Of a DNA stretch of 64,000 nucleotides, positions 31,608 to 42,836 are shown one piece after another. A program made the translations under genes and the position numbers. Below the pieces are notes generated by a model. It made no database searches and had not been told where the DNA came from. It worked only from the letters and a program-made list of their open reading frames with translations. Position 1 is the stretch's first letter. Every line of letters starts with the position of its first letter. Location of the stretch: assembly GCA_977006965.1 (NCBI GenBank), contig OZ345379.1, forward strand, positions 1,736,001 to 1,800,000, read 5' to 3'. The stretch comes from Phymatolithon calcareum. Lineage: Eukaryota; Rhodophyta; Florideophyceae; Hapalidiales.

Positions 31608-34600
31608 TTCGACTTATTGCATGCATATTGGCAGTACCCTTTAGATGCTGAAAGTCAGGAATGTCAATCGTTCATCACACCGAATGGCGTATATTCTCCA
31701 ACTCGTGTTCTACATGGCTCAACGAGCGAAGTGGTCCACTTGCAATCATCACTGGCAACCATATTCAAACCTATCCTTCCGAAAAAATTCACTGGATGGC
31801 TTGATGATTTGTTACTGCACGAAAAGACCATTTCCGAACTTTTGGACGCAATCGAAATTTTCTCAAGACGTGTGCGAAGCAGTAACCTTAAACTTCATCC
31901 CAGAAAATCTATTCTCTTCATGCCCCCCGTGCGCTGGTGCGGAAGAAGTAAATCACCATAGGGGATTACGTTCGACCCGAAGCGTCTGGAAGGACTCTTG
32001 TCCATGGAGCCACCAAGTACAGGCGCACATCTGCAAGAGTTCGTATGCGCAATGCAATGGGTCCGAACTGCTATACCAGATTTCACCAACTTAACCGCTG
32101 ACCTCCACGATGTCATGGAACTCGTTTACGAACGTGCTGAAAAGAGCACAAAACGAGCTCTCTCCAAAGTCGTGCTGTCCGCCGCCGGATGGTCGAACAA
32201 GCATACCAAAGTGTTTGAACAGTGCAAGTCAGCTCTGGTGCATCATTGCACCCTTACACATCGAGAAAATACGAAGCGCCTCTGCCTATACACAGACGCC
32301 AGTGAAAATGTATGGTCAGGAATTATCACCCAAGTTCCCCATGAACTTCTACACCTGCCTCATGAGGAACAAGCACATGAGCCACTCGCGTTTCTATCTG
32401 GACGATTTCATTCTACGCAGATGGGATGGGCGATCCTTGAGAAAGAGGCCTTCGCAGTAATGGCGTCATGTGAACGCATGCGGTGGCTATTGGCCACTAC
32501 GGATGGATTCAACTTGTACACTGATCACAACAATTTGATTTTTATCTTCGACCCGCTAAGCCTCATCCCAGACTTATCATTGGGGTCCGTGAGGAAGGTA
32601 CTGAGATGGGCTCTCAGTTTGTCTGCCTTCGATTTCGTATGTTACCATATCTTGGGAACCGACAATGTATGGGCTGATCTTCTTGGTCGTTGGAGTGCAC
32701 CACCTGTTGTCCGCCATCTCATCGCCATCCCGCCACTCGTTTCCAGTTCAGATCAAGAATTCGACTGGCCGTCCGAAAAGGAGATACAGGAATAACAACA
32801 ATCTCATACGGAGACTAAGCCGGACGGATTGTGGGAGCAAGAAGGTTTATGGTGTAACAAGGAAGGGGCAGTTTGGATACCCTCAGAATCGGGGAATTTG
32901 CAACTTCGCATTTGTATCATCGGACATACCTCTGCGGCGGGGCATCGACGAGCTAAGACGACCGAGAACTAAATTCGAAAATATTTTTTTTGAAACACAA
33001 TTACGTCCGATGTACAGACCTTCGTACCCCAATGCATTCACTGTATCTCCACCGCCCGCGGCATACGTGAGCGACGCCCATTCGGTCCCGCATTTCACGG
33101 CACCAAGTCCAACGATTTGATCCAGTTCGACTATCTGGAGATGATTCTCAGTACTGCGGGCTACAAGTATTTATTGCTTATTCGCTACAATTTCTCTTCA
33201 TACGTATGGTTATTTCCGTTTGAGTCTGCAAACGCGAAGAATGCTGCTGATGCTATTTTGGAGTGGTCAAGTGCGTTTACATCGCCGGCAGCTCTAATGT
33301 CAGAGGGAGGCTCTCACTTCAAGAATGTAACTGTTCGTCTCGTATCTCGTGGCCTTAAGGCCAAACATCACTTCACCCTCCCGTACACGCCATGGTCTAA
33401 CGGCGGTACTGAAAGGGTGAACAAGGAAGTTCTGCGTATTTTTCGCACGTTGCTTCCGGAGTTACGAATGGACCACGCCGAGTGGCCGGACCTTGTGCAG
33501 ACTGTCCAGTCTGCATTGAACCACGCAGCCTCACCACAGCGCAATAATCTCGCCCCCGTAACAATATTTACAGGTCATGACGCTAAATCGCCTGTACGCA
33601 CCATTCGACGAACTTCAACGGGTCAGATCTACACACTCACAGAAGCACAACAGGAAAATTTCCTAGACCTGAACCGGACCGAACGGCCCACGAGACACGA
33701 AACTGAAGAATTCCGGCGCGGGCGCGTAGCCCGCGCCGGTATTTGTGACCATGACGAATGCGTTGACGAATGCGCGCATTTTGGCGGCTTCTCCGCCGAA
33801 ATCGGTTGTCGCGATGAAGAACGCTGCCCCGCTGAAGACCAAGTCAAGAGTGCTGACCCCGAAACACTCCGCGAACCGACGCGAAATATCCGAAATCGTG
33901 CTACGTGCTGAATGTATGAAACCATCGATATCATACCCGGCGCACGACTAGTTGTCGCCGACGCGGAAAGCGGAACCCGCGCCGATAGTGCCCACCGAAG
34001 TTGTCCCCCCGAGCGATCCTCCGTTGACGAACGCCACACTCCAAGTTGCCCCCGCGAGCGAGATCCCTTTCAGAGCCCCCGAATTTTTCCTCCCGAGCGA
34101 GGCCCCATTGAAGAGCCTCCCGAAGTTGTCCCTCCGAAAGAGCACTCCTTGAAGAGCGCCTACCTGTAGCTGTCCCCCCGAGCGAGCTCTCATTGAAGAG
34201 CACTCCCCCTGATGTTAAGAGCACCCAGAGGTTGTCCCCCGAGAGGTCTTCCCTTTATTAGCCCCCCGGAAGTTATGCGAGCGCGCCGAGAAGACCTCCG
34301 ACTGCGGATGTTGCCCGACTCGGCAATTTTTACTGTGAAGAAGAAGAACGTAGCAAGTGATGGATACTAGATTTGGAGATGATGGAGATGAGTGCAGCAA
34401 TTGTGATTTGGGAACATAATTGTTACACAGGGTAGTTACTGAGACCCAAGCTGCTCTGTGTTGGTGAATACCGGCGTTGAGGTCTTGTAAAATAAAAACA
34501 TACAATTTCCCCCAGGAAAAGTTTCTCAACCTAGATACGGCTCGTGAGATCATTGAAGAGCTTCAACCCATTGTCGCCTGATCTTTGCACGCCAATCGCG

Positions 34601-34893
34601 AACGAGCGCGTAATTATGCGAAGCGTGGCGAGTTGCCTCGTTTTACTGAAGGATATTTCGTTTTAGTCGCACGCGACGAGTTATTCTAAGGCGAAAAATT
34701 AGCGTTGCGCTGGCAGGGGCCTAGGCGAGTCATCAAAGCATTGAGTGATTTTGTCTTCACCGTCGAGGATTTTCGAAACGGAACCACGGAGGATATTCAT
34801 GCTTGTCGCCTTCGCTTCTTTTGTGACAGCGCTCTGGACACCAAGGCAATTCTGCCGCATGTTCTTTCGTCAAAGAGAGGAATGCCTATCTAA
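31608..34893 (+). pseudogene. gypsy-1 pol: RT, RNase H, integrase remnants
   Basis: RT begins mid-domain (FDLLHAYWQYPL, FITPNGVYSPTRVLHG, WLDDLLLH), has a TAG at 31959, and continues through RNase H (LYTDASENVWSG, ILEKEAFAV, YTDHNNL) to TAA at 32793. After frame damage, 33117-33911 encodes the integrase core (FDYLEM, TLPYTPWSNGGTERVNKE). The second catalytic Asp is replaced by Glu (MSEGGSHF), so integrase would be inactive even if translated. A C-terminal part (RWQGPRRVIKALSDFVF) lies at 34705-34893. Confidence 0.85.
33950..34260 (+). repeat. Degenerate minisatellite within gypsy-1 pol
   Basis: Imperfect units of about 50-60 bp share GAGCGAG, CATTGAAGAGC and CCCGAAGTTGTCC elements between the integrase core and the C-terminal pol segment. 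Parts of the open frame read Pro/Ser-Glu repeats. Confidence 0.55.
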
Positions 34894-35395
34894 CGGGTCA
34901 TGGGATTAGAGGAGCACGATGATGAACTTTTCGTGCACGTCCGATGACGTGGACTCCCTCATGCTGAGGATACTCTAGAGCCTCTGCACGTCGTATATGA
35001 CGATGTTCCGAAATTGGTTTCCAAGTTGCTTGTTACCTAAGGCTCTCGTCATCCGTGCCGAGAAAGCCCTGAAACTCGCTTCTCCGAGGGGAGTGTAGCT
35101 CGCCGAGCAACATCCCGTTTGCTATTCTCGCATAACGACATTGCGAGTTATGAGCTTTCTTGGCCACACAATACCCATAACGTCTGTGTATCGTCTGCGC
35201 ACTGTTGTCAAACGTTCAAGATCATTAGCATTAGCAAGACAGTGTCTGTTAGGTGATCAGCTTGATTATTATCAGCTGACACTCCGAGCGTGAGACCATG
35301 CTTGTCATCACAGTTAGCTTCACTTATCTAGGGGTATATAAGTAGTTCAAGCATGCACCTTCAATTAAGGAAGGTACCGATTTCTGCACAAGCAT

Positions 35396-37189
35396 GCCGA
35401 TAACTGAGCATTGCAGAATAACTGTTTGCCACCAGTCCGACGCGGGAGTTGGTACCGGTGCCAGGCTAATGTTTGCTGTGCTGCTAATCCTCCTCAATCG
35501 GTCATTATGGACTCAAAGAAGCACCCTAATGATCTTTCTCAACACGGTCAGATCAAGAAACGATTTTGGTGGCTCGACGGAAAAGCCACCAACATCGCCT
35601 CCGAATGCACACAATCAAGGAGCACCGCAGTATCCCTTCATAACGGAGCCCCGTGTACCTGGGAGGCGTGTGGGTTGACGAAAAGAGTTAATTAGTACGC
35701 TTCTCTTTTGTTTTTCATCCCCAGATATTTACTTTCGATCACTACTTTTCAAATCGCGTTGTAGGCACATTCTTCGCGCCTTTTTGATTCTTGCTCTTGT
35801 GTTCCTCCAGTAGCCGTTCTGCTCATTTTCCTTGCAAAAATAGCAGTCGCTTAGAAAGTGCTTTTTTCCTTTGGTTTTACATGGAAGATTAAGCCATACT
35901 GGAATCCATTTCTTTGGTTTCGCGTCCATTTGGGATCTAGATGTTTGCGTCTTGTACAGTGCTGATGGTGTGCCCGTAGGGCGCATACCTTCTGCCCTTT
36001 GGTATATCTCAACTTCCTTGCACAATAAATTGATACAGTCTTTGAGGTCCTCCTTCAATCCTTGGCGGTATTCGAGGTGCCTCTTCATTACCTTCTTCAA
36101 ATTTGTGGGGAATACCTTATCCTGCATGAGAATGTCTAAGTGTTAAGATGAAGATTGTTAAAGTTTGATTTGGAAATCGATGACCATCGAACCATGGAAA
36201 GTGGAAGTCTTTCGTCGGCGCTGTAGAACCGGTCATGCCAGGGGCCGCCATGGGAATGGCCGGATATGCGTGGTCCAACAATGACAGCTGAGATGTGTGG
36301 GGTTAAATTAAGAGTTTTACTTGGCCGTTGATCGATGTCTATAGTCCATCGTAGATACTCGATTGTAGACAGTCGATGGATGATACTTGTTTTTCCGATG
36401 ATCGATAGCTTTCTAGCTTGGAGGTCAGCGCGAACCGACTAAGTACTGAGCACTGACTTCACTCTTACACTACAAGGGACATACCATGAAAGTGTAAGCG
36501 ATGTTAAGCTCCCCGAAGCTCTGCTCTTTGAGCGGCTTAGAGCAGTTGTGACGTCAAATACCACTCGTCTCTGCTAAAGTCTACTGTAGCCGTAAGGATA
36601 GGGAGTTGTTCGACAACTCCGAAACCTGCATTAAAGAAGCAGAAGAAGAAAGTGTAAGCGGACACCCACATGGGGAGGCCAGAAATCTTACCGAAACAGG
36701 ATGGCCCATAGTAAGACAGGGATAATTCATACATCACGAGCCGGTAAATCTTGCGGCGCCAAGGAAAGAGAAAAGAAGGCAACAATGATGAGATGAGAAC
36801 TCGAGGCTCGCTCACGCGCAGTCCGCGTGTGAGGAGCTCACGGAAAGTAAGAGAATGAGAACGATGGTGAGGCTGGAGCTTGCTTGTTTGCGGACGCATT
36901 GTTCGCACATGAAATGCTCCTGAGACAAGGCCGAGATGAAGGTACGTATTCGTGGAAGCGACAAACAGGGGAACAGGAAGAGTCTTCTCGTACAGCTTGT
37001 ACAACAAGCAACATTGATGGGCTTGAGACTTCTGCGGACCAATGCTAACGATATTTCAGCAAATGATAGAGTCCCGCGATCTACAGGCGCAACCTACCGA
37101 TCAGCAACGCGCTATTCCAACCCGTGAGCCACCCGATATTACGGAGTCTCGATCCAAGAGTTGCGACAAATTTTTTAAGAGAGAGGAAA
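35396..37189. other. Mostly unassigned; one gag-like minus-strand frame
   Basis: The minus frame 36127-35729 (132 codons) is Lys/Arg-rich and contains NLPCKTKGKKHFLSDCYFC, resembling a retroelement zinc-binding gag segment. That assignment is weak. A minus frame at 37007-36537 (156 codons) has no recognisable domain and reads like chance. Nothing else is supported. Confidence 0.35.
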
Positions 37190-37652
37190 CGGCACGAAGA
37201 CGAAGCACAAACTGCAGTTCAAATGGATCGGTCCTAAGCGAATGATTACAATTGTCAGCGAATTGGTCTACGATGTGACAAGCATAGTGGATGGGAAAAC
37301 GGATCGGGTCCATGCCAGCAGAATGCAATTGTACCGTGCTGATGTTGACGGAAAAAAGGCAAGCAATAAGCTGACAAAACAAGCAGAACATTCCGAGACT
37401 AAGTACGAGATGATTGAAAAACTCGTGGAAATAGGAGAAGCATCAGATGGAATTTTCATTCAAGTTCAGTGGTCAGGTTTGCCGAACAAAAGTGCTCGGA
37501 CTTGGCAGAAGATTGAAGAACTTCATGAAGATGTACCTGAAGTGCATGCAGCATTTTTGTCCAACACATACAAGAAAAAGTTGGAGACGAACACCAAGCA
37601 ATCATTGCGAATCAATGATCAATACACTCTTCGAGTGTATGGGGCCCTGTAG
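37190..37652 (+). pseudogene. Chromodomain end of a second gypsy-type pol (gypsy-2)
   Basis: The frame reads FKWIGPKRMITIVSELVYDV, then DRVHASRMQLY, an integrase C-terminal barrel motif. A chromodomain-like segment follows (YEMIEKLVEIGE...VQWSGLPNKSARTWQ), ending at TAG 37650-37652, next to the LTR. The chromodomain probably targeted integration to chromatin. Upstream pol is missing. Confidence 0.75.
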
Positions 37653-37895
37653 ACACACAATGATACAGTGGCGCCAGAAGCTGCAGGAATAGGAGACCTA
37701 AATTCCGGCATAGGTTCTGCGAGCAGGAAGCACGCAATATGCTTCCAGCAAACCCTATGACTGGAAGGCAATCGGAAGCCTACTTAAGCAGTTCCCCCTT
37801 CGTAGTTTTAGTAGAGAGCATCTCATCATCTCATCGTAGAGAGATCACCCCTTAAGATAAACCCCAACTTTATCTTTTTACTCCCAGTGATTACA
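37648..37895 (+). mobile_element. 3' LTR of gypsy-2
   Basis: It begins TGTAGACACACAATG immediately at the pol stop and ends GTGATTACA. The same LTR occurs in opposite orientation at 38621-38846, which fixes both ends. It contains ~25 bp absent from the inverted copy (about 37685-37710). Confidence 0.75.
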
Positions 37896-38620
37896 ACGTG
37901 CCATCCCAAGCGTTAACTCGTGAGTGGGTTTGCCATGTCCATTTGCGTAGCGCATTTATAACAATTGCTCCTTTCATGCCCGCGAAAGACGGAGTTTCTT
38001 AATGTTACCAGAGCGTCTGTGGGGTGGAGCGAAGCGAGCACTACTGTAGATCGGCGAGCGAAAACTTGTTTGAGTCGGTTCTTGCCAAGAAGAAGAAGAA
38101 AAGTAGATTTTTGTTTAAAAGTTACCAACCCATCTGCTGACGTTTGTGGCAACCATTCCAGTTCCAAGAAAATTTTGGCTTGATTCTGAACGGTGAAGCG
38201 CTACTTATGATGGGTATTCTGCGGTTCGGTGGTCTTCAAAAACCCACGTCTGGTCCCCTGAGCTGCTCAGTTCTTGCCAATCAATTTGAGATTGTCACAC
38301 GGGATGAGGGCAAAGTAACCGTGCGAGGGTGAACTTGCCGTAAGCATAATATGCTTGCAAGACATCCACCATATTATGGTGGATGTCCTTCCGGCTCACA
38401 ATTATGAAATATCTCCAGCGATACCGTCAGATCATGAGTTTCGATTTCAATAAGGTCGCATCAGCAGCACTGGATTTTGGGGTGTGATCAGGACAACTCG
38501 GGTATGTGGTGAGGTTGATGCGCCTAGTTTCTACTTCGTGTCAATCATTAAAAGCCCAATTATTGCCCTCCGCGATCAAGGTACCTGATAAGCCACGAAA
38601 TTAATTTCGAGCCTGCGCAG
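37896..38620. other. Spacer between inverted LTRs, with one small retroposon
   Basis: Apart from the retroposon at 38089-38269, short frames only. A small hairpin CATCCACCATATTATGGTGG lies near 38364-38383. Confidence 0.45.
38089..38269 (-). mobile_element. Short retroposon with (CTT)n tail, 11-bp TSD
   Basis: GTTCTTGCCAA occurs at 38078-38088 and 38270-38280. The plus strand starts GAAGAAGAAGAAAAG, i.e. a CTT-repeat 3' tail on the minus strand. The next ~75 bp (GTTACCAACCCATCTGCTGA) match the tail-side part of the element at 57402-57805. Confidence 0.75.
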
Positions 38621-38846
38621 TGCAATCACTGAGAGTGAAAAGATAAAGTTGGGTTTATCTTAAAAAGGGGTGATCTCTCTACGATGAGATGATGAGATGC
38701 TCTCTACTAAAACTACGAAGGGGGAACTGCTTAAGTAGGCTTCCGATTGCCTTCCAGTCATAGGGTTTGCTGGAAGCATATTGCGTTCTTCCTGCTCGCA
38801 GAACCTATTGCAGCTTCTGGCGCCATTGCATCATTGCGCGTCTACA
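38621..38846 (-). mobile_element. Solo LTR of the gypsy-2 family, inverted
   Basis: This is the reverse complement of 37648-37895 with one internal deletion. It is bordered by GCAG on both sides (38617-38620 and 38847-38850), a likely 4-bp target-site duplication. No internal element sequence is attached. Confidence 0.75.
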
Positions 38847-39221
38847 GCAGTTTGATCCATTTGGAAATCGAAATATTCAACCCGCGAGACAAGTTGATTG
38901 TTCACCTCCTCATCGGGAACTACATGACCAGGCGTGGCTCGCGGGAAATCCTTCGGGAACGCTCTGAAACCTCAGAATCCCTTCGGGCTTACAGCCCTCG
39001 GGTCTTCCTTGGTTTCATGTCATCCCCTCAGGAATCCCCTTGAGCCACGCCGGCCCATGTCATTCCCTCAAGTCGGTGAACAATCCATGCAAGTCATCCT
39101 TTGAGACACAACCATTCGATGGTGAAAAAATTGGATTCTGCACTTTCTATTTAGTTGCGTCCGTACTCTACATCGACTACATCTTTCTCCGCAACTACGC
39201 TACTTAACTCAACTGCCAACT
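38847..39221. other. Downstream region of the LisH-domain gene, no other gene
   Basis: No frame with a recognisable domain. A stretch rich in CCCTCAGGAATCCC/CCTTCGGG words (38940-39060) contains short imperfect repeats. The last ~100 bases form the 3' flank of the minus-strand gene. Confidence 0.4.
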
Positions 39222-40115
39222 TCAATCCTCCATCACCACAACTTCATCGCTATGGTCACGGTGTCCATCGCCCTCGCTCTCAATCCGCCGCTCGTCCTCC
39301 CTGCTCTCCTCCTGGAGTTGCACATCAATTAATGTCTTTCCCGCGCTAGCCGACACCTTGGTAAGATGCTTCTTGACAACCTTGAACTGTCGTACAACCT
39401 GCTCTAAAGTGCCACATTCCCAAGCCTCCTCACCTCCAAGATCAAGCACTTCCCGCTCAAACAGACACCCGCTGAGCCTCTCCGCCAGTCGGTCTCGCCG
39501 ATCGGTCTCCATCAGATGCTTCAACATTGTCTTTTCGGGCTCCGTATATGCCAGTAACGCCAGGTAGTCCTTCAACGCAGCCATGAAATCCTCGTTATTC
39601 TGCGCCAGGGGTGCCAGCGCTCTTTGCGAGTACGTGCACGCCTCATCAAATTGCCTTCCACGGACCAGCTCTACATAGTGCTGACAGCAAAGATCAAAGT
39701 GGAGCTTCGGGTGCAACACGGAGATACTTCGCCCTAAAAGCGCATCCGCGGCGGGCATCGCCTCCGCGATACGTCCCTCTCGCACAAGTTTGCGCACAGC
39801 GCGACGACGCTCCAAGCGCTGGAACACGTCTTGCGCTTGCCCCGCACGGGCAATATCCGCAAAGTGCTCCGCGGAGCCATCCCCGTTCGCGTCACTGCGA
39901 GCGCCCGCCTCGCGTAGAAGCGCGGCAGCGGTGTCGGCGTAGCATTCGCGCAATAAGTAGGTTAGTACGACGTCGGCGGCGATCGTGGACGGAATGGCGC
40001 GTCTGCGCGCGCGAGCCGACCGCGCCGCGGCGCGCGCAGCTTCTAGCAGGAATGCGGTGCGCGCTGCCTCCTTCTTTGGCGGACCACTCTCTGATGATGG
40101 TCCCTCGATATCCAT
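39222..40115 (-). CDS. LisH-CTLH-CRA protein (GID8/RanBPM-type)
   Basis: A 297-residue protein of the family forming the GID/CTLH ubiquitin-ligase scaffold and related Ran-binding-protein-M complexes. It has a LisH dimerisation motif (about 45-72, VLTYLLRECYADTAAALLRE) and a CTLH segment (about 102-158, RRAVRKLVREGRI.EAM...LHF). The CRA region (about 158-255) includes ALAPLAQNNEDFMAALKDYLALLAY. It has no SPRY domain, so it is nearer GID8/TWA1 than full RanBPM, though longer than GID8 (~230 residues). An Arg/Ala-rich stretch precedes LisH and an acidic tail ends the protein. The single exon is GC-rich. The U2AF gene lies upstream in the same orientation. Confidence 0.85.
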   Translation of the reverse strand: MDIEGPSSESGPPKKEAARTAFLLEAARAAARSARARRRAIPSTIAADVVLTYLLRECYADTAAALLREAGARSDANGDGSAEHFADIARAGQAQDVFQRLERRRAVRKLVREGRIAEAMPAADALLGRSISVLHPKLHFDLCCQHYVELVRGRQFDEACTYSQRALAPLAQNNEDFMAALKDYLALLAYTEPEKTMLKHLMETDRRDRLAERLSGCLFEREVLDLGGEEAWECGTLEQVVRQFKVVKKHLTKVSASAGKTLIDVQLQEESREDERRIESEGDGHRDHSDEVVVMED

Positions 40116-40658
40116 TGCGGCGCAACTCAGCGCCTAGCGTTTCGGCGCTGCATCAAGTCGCGGGACCGGCGGTGGCTAGGATACACGGTACGCCTAAACG
40201 CGCCCGTCTCGTCTGTTCGGAGAACGCGAGGAGAGGGGAATGTGGAACCTGGACAGAAGTCTACAACAGGTCGCTTTACTGTACTGTTCAGGGCAGTGGC
40301 TGATGGACCGCATGACACGGGGAACATCATGATGATGCATCGCGAACGAGCCAGTGTTATCATACACGAAAAAGCGGAATTTCCCGTACTCCGCAGGGGA
40401 TATGATACCTACTCTGATCTGAACCACGTGTACCGCGTGTCCGTTTTCCCGCCGAGTTTACAGTACAACAATGCCACGTGGCCCCACTCCAATAGCAAAC
40501 GCGTGCGATCCCATTATTATCGATACCGCTGTGCGAAGGGCCATCTCTTTAGAGGTGGTGATGTACGGTAGCCGCTGAGAACCTTCCTCCCACGACACAG
40601 AAGTGGTTGACATGCCGCCAAGGGTTGGTACAGAGAAAGCATGGACAAGGTCAACCTT
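40116..40658. other. Intergenic region between two minus-strand genes
   Basis: It should hold the promoter of the LisH gene (right of 40115) and the 3' end of the U2AF gene. No clear TATA box or further gene is seen. Confidence 0.5.
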
Positions 40659-42098
40659 TTAGAATTCCTTTCTCTCAAATTTGTCCTCATCAAAATACGC
40701 TGCAAGTACTGTGCGCTGGTCGAACTTTCGTCCGCTCATCGTCGCGAAAGCGCGCTCACACTCCGCGATAGCACTATACTTGAGAAAGACCCGACCGACT
40801 CCACGGCCCTCCTCCTTCTTCCTGTCCGTTTCTTGTGGATCTGGTCTGGGAATGAGTACCTCAAGTAGGTTTCCAAATTTGCGTCCCTCTTCCTCCATTT
40901 CCTCCACAATTTCCTTAAATTCCTCATCATCCCCCAATTCCTCCTCCGTAACCACGTTCTGTAGTTCCAGTACACGCGTCGGTTCTCTCAGTAGAGTCGC
41001 GGGAGCAACGGGGGCTGCGCGCCCGACTCGCAGACCAACACCGGCGCCCAGTCCGAAACCTCCGGCTTGTGTCGACGCTTTGCGCACCGTGAGCACCTTA
41101 TCTTCCACTTGCATTCCGTTAAGTCCTTCACAAGCCGCGTCCATTACCGCCGGGTCCGCGTATTCGAAGAAGGCGAATCCTTTGCTGAGCCCGGTGTTGG
41201 GTTCCTTAATTAGATTGAACGCGGCGAGACGGCCATACGTTTGTAGCAGATCCTTGATCTGATCCTCCGTCAGATGATAGGGAATACCACCAATGAACAC
41301 CTTGTTCGGCCCATCGCTCACCTGCGTCGACACGATTCCAAGCACGGAGGGGTCAAAACCGGGCGGAGCACGGGCGCCAGCACAGGCCGCTGCGCTGAAG
41401 TCATTCGGCCGCCGCATGCGTAAACTCATCTGACGGAACAGAACCCCATCCAGTTGCAATGCCGCCGCCGCCTCGTTCATGGTTCGAGTTTCGATGAATG
41501 CAAACCGTTTATCAAGATTGATATACACGGACACCACCGGATTGCCCGACGTCTCAGTCCCATGTGCAAGGATCAACGCCCGGTTGAAGAAATCTGCAAC
41601 CTGGGCCTCGGACGTCTCCGCCGGTAGATTTCCCACATAAAGTCTTCGCGCGTGCCGCGTCGTATGCGGAGTATCGCCAACTCTTGCCATCATCGCTGGC
41701 TGCGCAGCCCCCGGAGACGACACCGCACCGCGAGCACCCCCAAGAAGAGCTCGTAGTCCTGCTACATCAATTCCAGCCAGAGGTCCGGATTCCCCAGGGT
41801 CCGGCGCCCGGACGACCGCGCGTTGACCTTGCAAGGGTGGCACTAAATGAGATCCAAGAGGCGATGTAGCTGTGCCAGTGGCACCCGGAGGCGCTAGCGC
41901 ACGCGGGGTGCGCGCGGCCCATCCTGCTGCACCGCCGGCTGGACCGCCGATTGCGGTGCGCGTCCCTGGGGCTGGGAGAGGAATGCCATACTGTGGCTCG
42001 CGAGAGTCCCAGAGCGAAGGTCGTCTGCGGCGTGTGGCGGGCCGGTGCTTGTCGACGCGTGCAGTGTTTGTCGCAGGGTATACCATTTGCTCGCCCAT
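40659..42098 (-). CDS. U2AF2: U2AF large subunit (U2AF65-type splicing factor)
   Basis: A 479-residue nuclear protein predicted to bind the 3'-splice-site polypyrimidine tract and help recruit U2 snRNP. RRM1 (about 151-231) has RLYVGNLP and RFAFIET. RRM2 (about 265-340) has KVFIGGIP and KGFAFFEY. The C-terminal U2AF-homology motif (about 374-472) has RVLELQNVV, GRVFLKY and the R-x-F ligand-binding motif in GRKF. The N-terminus has a basic run followed by PSLWDS, resembling the Trp motif that binds the small subunit. The usual Arg-Ser domain is absent; a Gly/Ala/Pro linker takes its place. The gene is uninterrupted and GC-rich. The ATG at 42098 is the first in frame. Confidence 0.92.
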   Translation of the reverse strand: MGEQMVYPATNTARVDKHRPATRRRRPSLWDSREPQYGIPLPAPGTRTAIGGPAGGAAGWAARTPRALAPPGATGTATSPLGSHLVPPLQGQRAVVRAPDPGESGPLAGIDVAGLRALLGGARGAVSSPGAAQPAMMARVGDTPHTTRHARRLYVGNLPAETSEAQVADFFNRALILAHGTETSGNPVVSVYINLDKRFAFIETRTMNEAAAALQLDGVLFRQMSLRMRRPNDFSAAACAGARAPPGFDPSVLGIVSTQVSDGPNKVFIGGIPYHLTEDQIKDLLQTYGRLAAFNLIKEPNTGLSKGFAFFEYADPAVMDAACEGLNGMQVEDKVLTVRKASTQAGGFGLGAGVGLRVGRAAPVAPATLLREPTRVLELQNVVTEEELGDDEEFKEIVEEMEEEGRKFGNLLEVLIPRPDPQETDRKKEEGRGVGRVFLKYSAIAECERAFATMSGRKFDQRTVLAAYFDEDKFERKEF

Positions 42099-42797
42099 GA
42101 CAATAATGCGTCTTTTGCTGAACGATTCGCGAGGCAGGCAATGCGGAACGGTTTGTTGGGCGTTTTTAGATGGTGTCGCGCGGCGCGGGATCTCACCTTC
42201 ATTACCGCAATTTTGGGTGCAAAATTTGGGGCAGGGGAATTCGTAAAGCGCGAAAAGTATTTTTGATTAAATTTTAATTTCCTTTTCGTTTTGGCGTTAG
42301 GTAACTCTTTTTGTGCCTCCCCAAAACGAGAGAAGCCATGACAGAAGTGTTTGAGTGTTGGCAAGGATATTTCATTCTTTCATTTTACTCTTGGGGCTAG
42401 CAGCATCTCGAGGGCATCAATTTCTTCCACTCTATCCTATCCCTAGCGATATTGAATGCGGCTTGCCTGTATAGGCTCGGCACGTCTCCAAAGAATGAAC
42501 GTACTGCACGGTTGCGACTGTTCCAAAACTTGGTACCGGTGAGACTGCCTGGGACTGCAGTCCCAGTCTTCACGGAGTTGAATTGTGATGCAATACGCAG
42601 TCAACTGATCAAGACTGCCAGCTTCCACGATCGCATCCTAAGCAGTCAAGTTTTTGATTGGGAATCAGCTGAATCAATCAGCTGAAGACTTGAAGATAAG
42701 TCTTCTGGAGGAAAACATACAATCGCAGAAAAAACAACTGTCTTCGACTTGAATACAGATGCAGAGTTATCGACGAGTGCAGTCATCTATCACAAGT
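42099..42797. other. Upstream region of the U2AF gene, no other gene
   Basis: Promoter region expected on the minus strand. A short GC-rich stretch continues to about 42240 and then turns AT-rich. Short palindromic words (GACTGCAGTC, TCAGCTGA) occur near 42550-42690. No domain-bearing frame. Confidence 0.45.
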
Positions 42798-42836
42798 GTA
42801 AGTAAGTTACGTTCACCTTTTGTTCACTGTGTGTTT

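Larger units (their letters stand above)
30334..35390 (+). mobile_element. Ty3/gypsy LTR retrotransposon, degenerate (gypsy-1)
   Basis: LTRs are 30334-30631 and 35094-35390 (TGTAGCTC...CTGCACA), clearly diverged from each other, with AGCAT duplicated at 30329-30333 and 35391-35395. The order gag, RT, RNase H, integrase defines gypsy. The protease and first RT motifs are deleted between 31588 and 31608. A purine tract (CCGAGGGGAG) precedes the 3' LTR. The element is dead and comparatively old. Confidence 0.9.

Noticed and set aside
36537-37007. 156-codon minus-strand ORF
   Set aside because: No domain, unusual composition and no promoter signal; probably chance.
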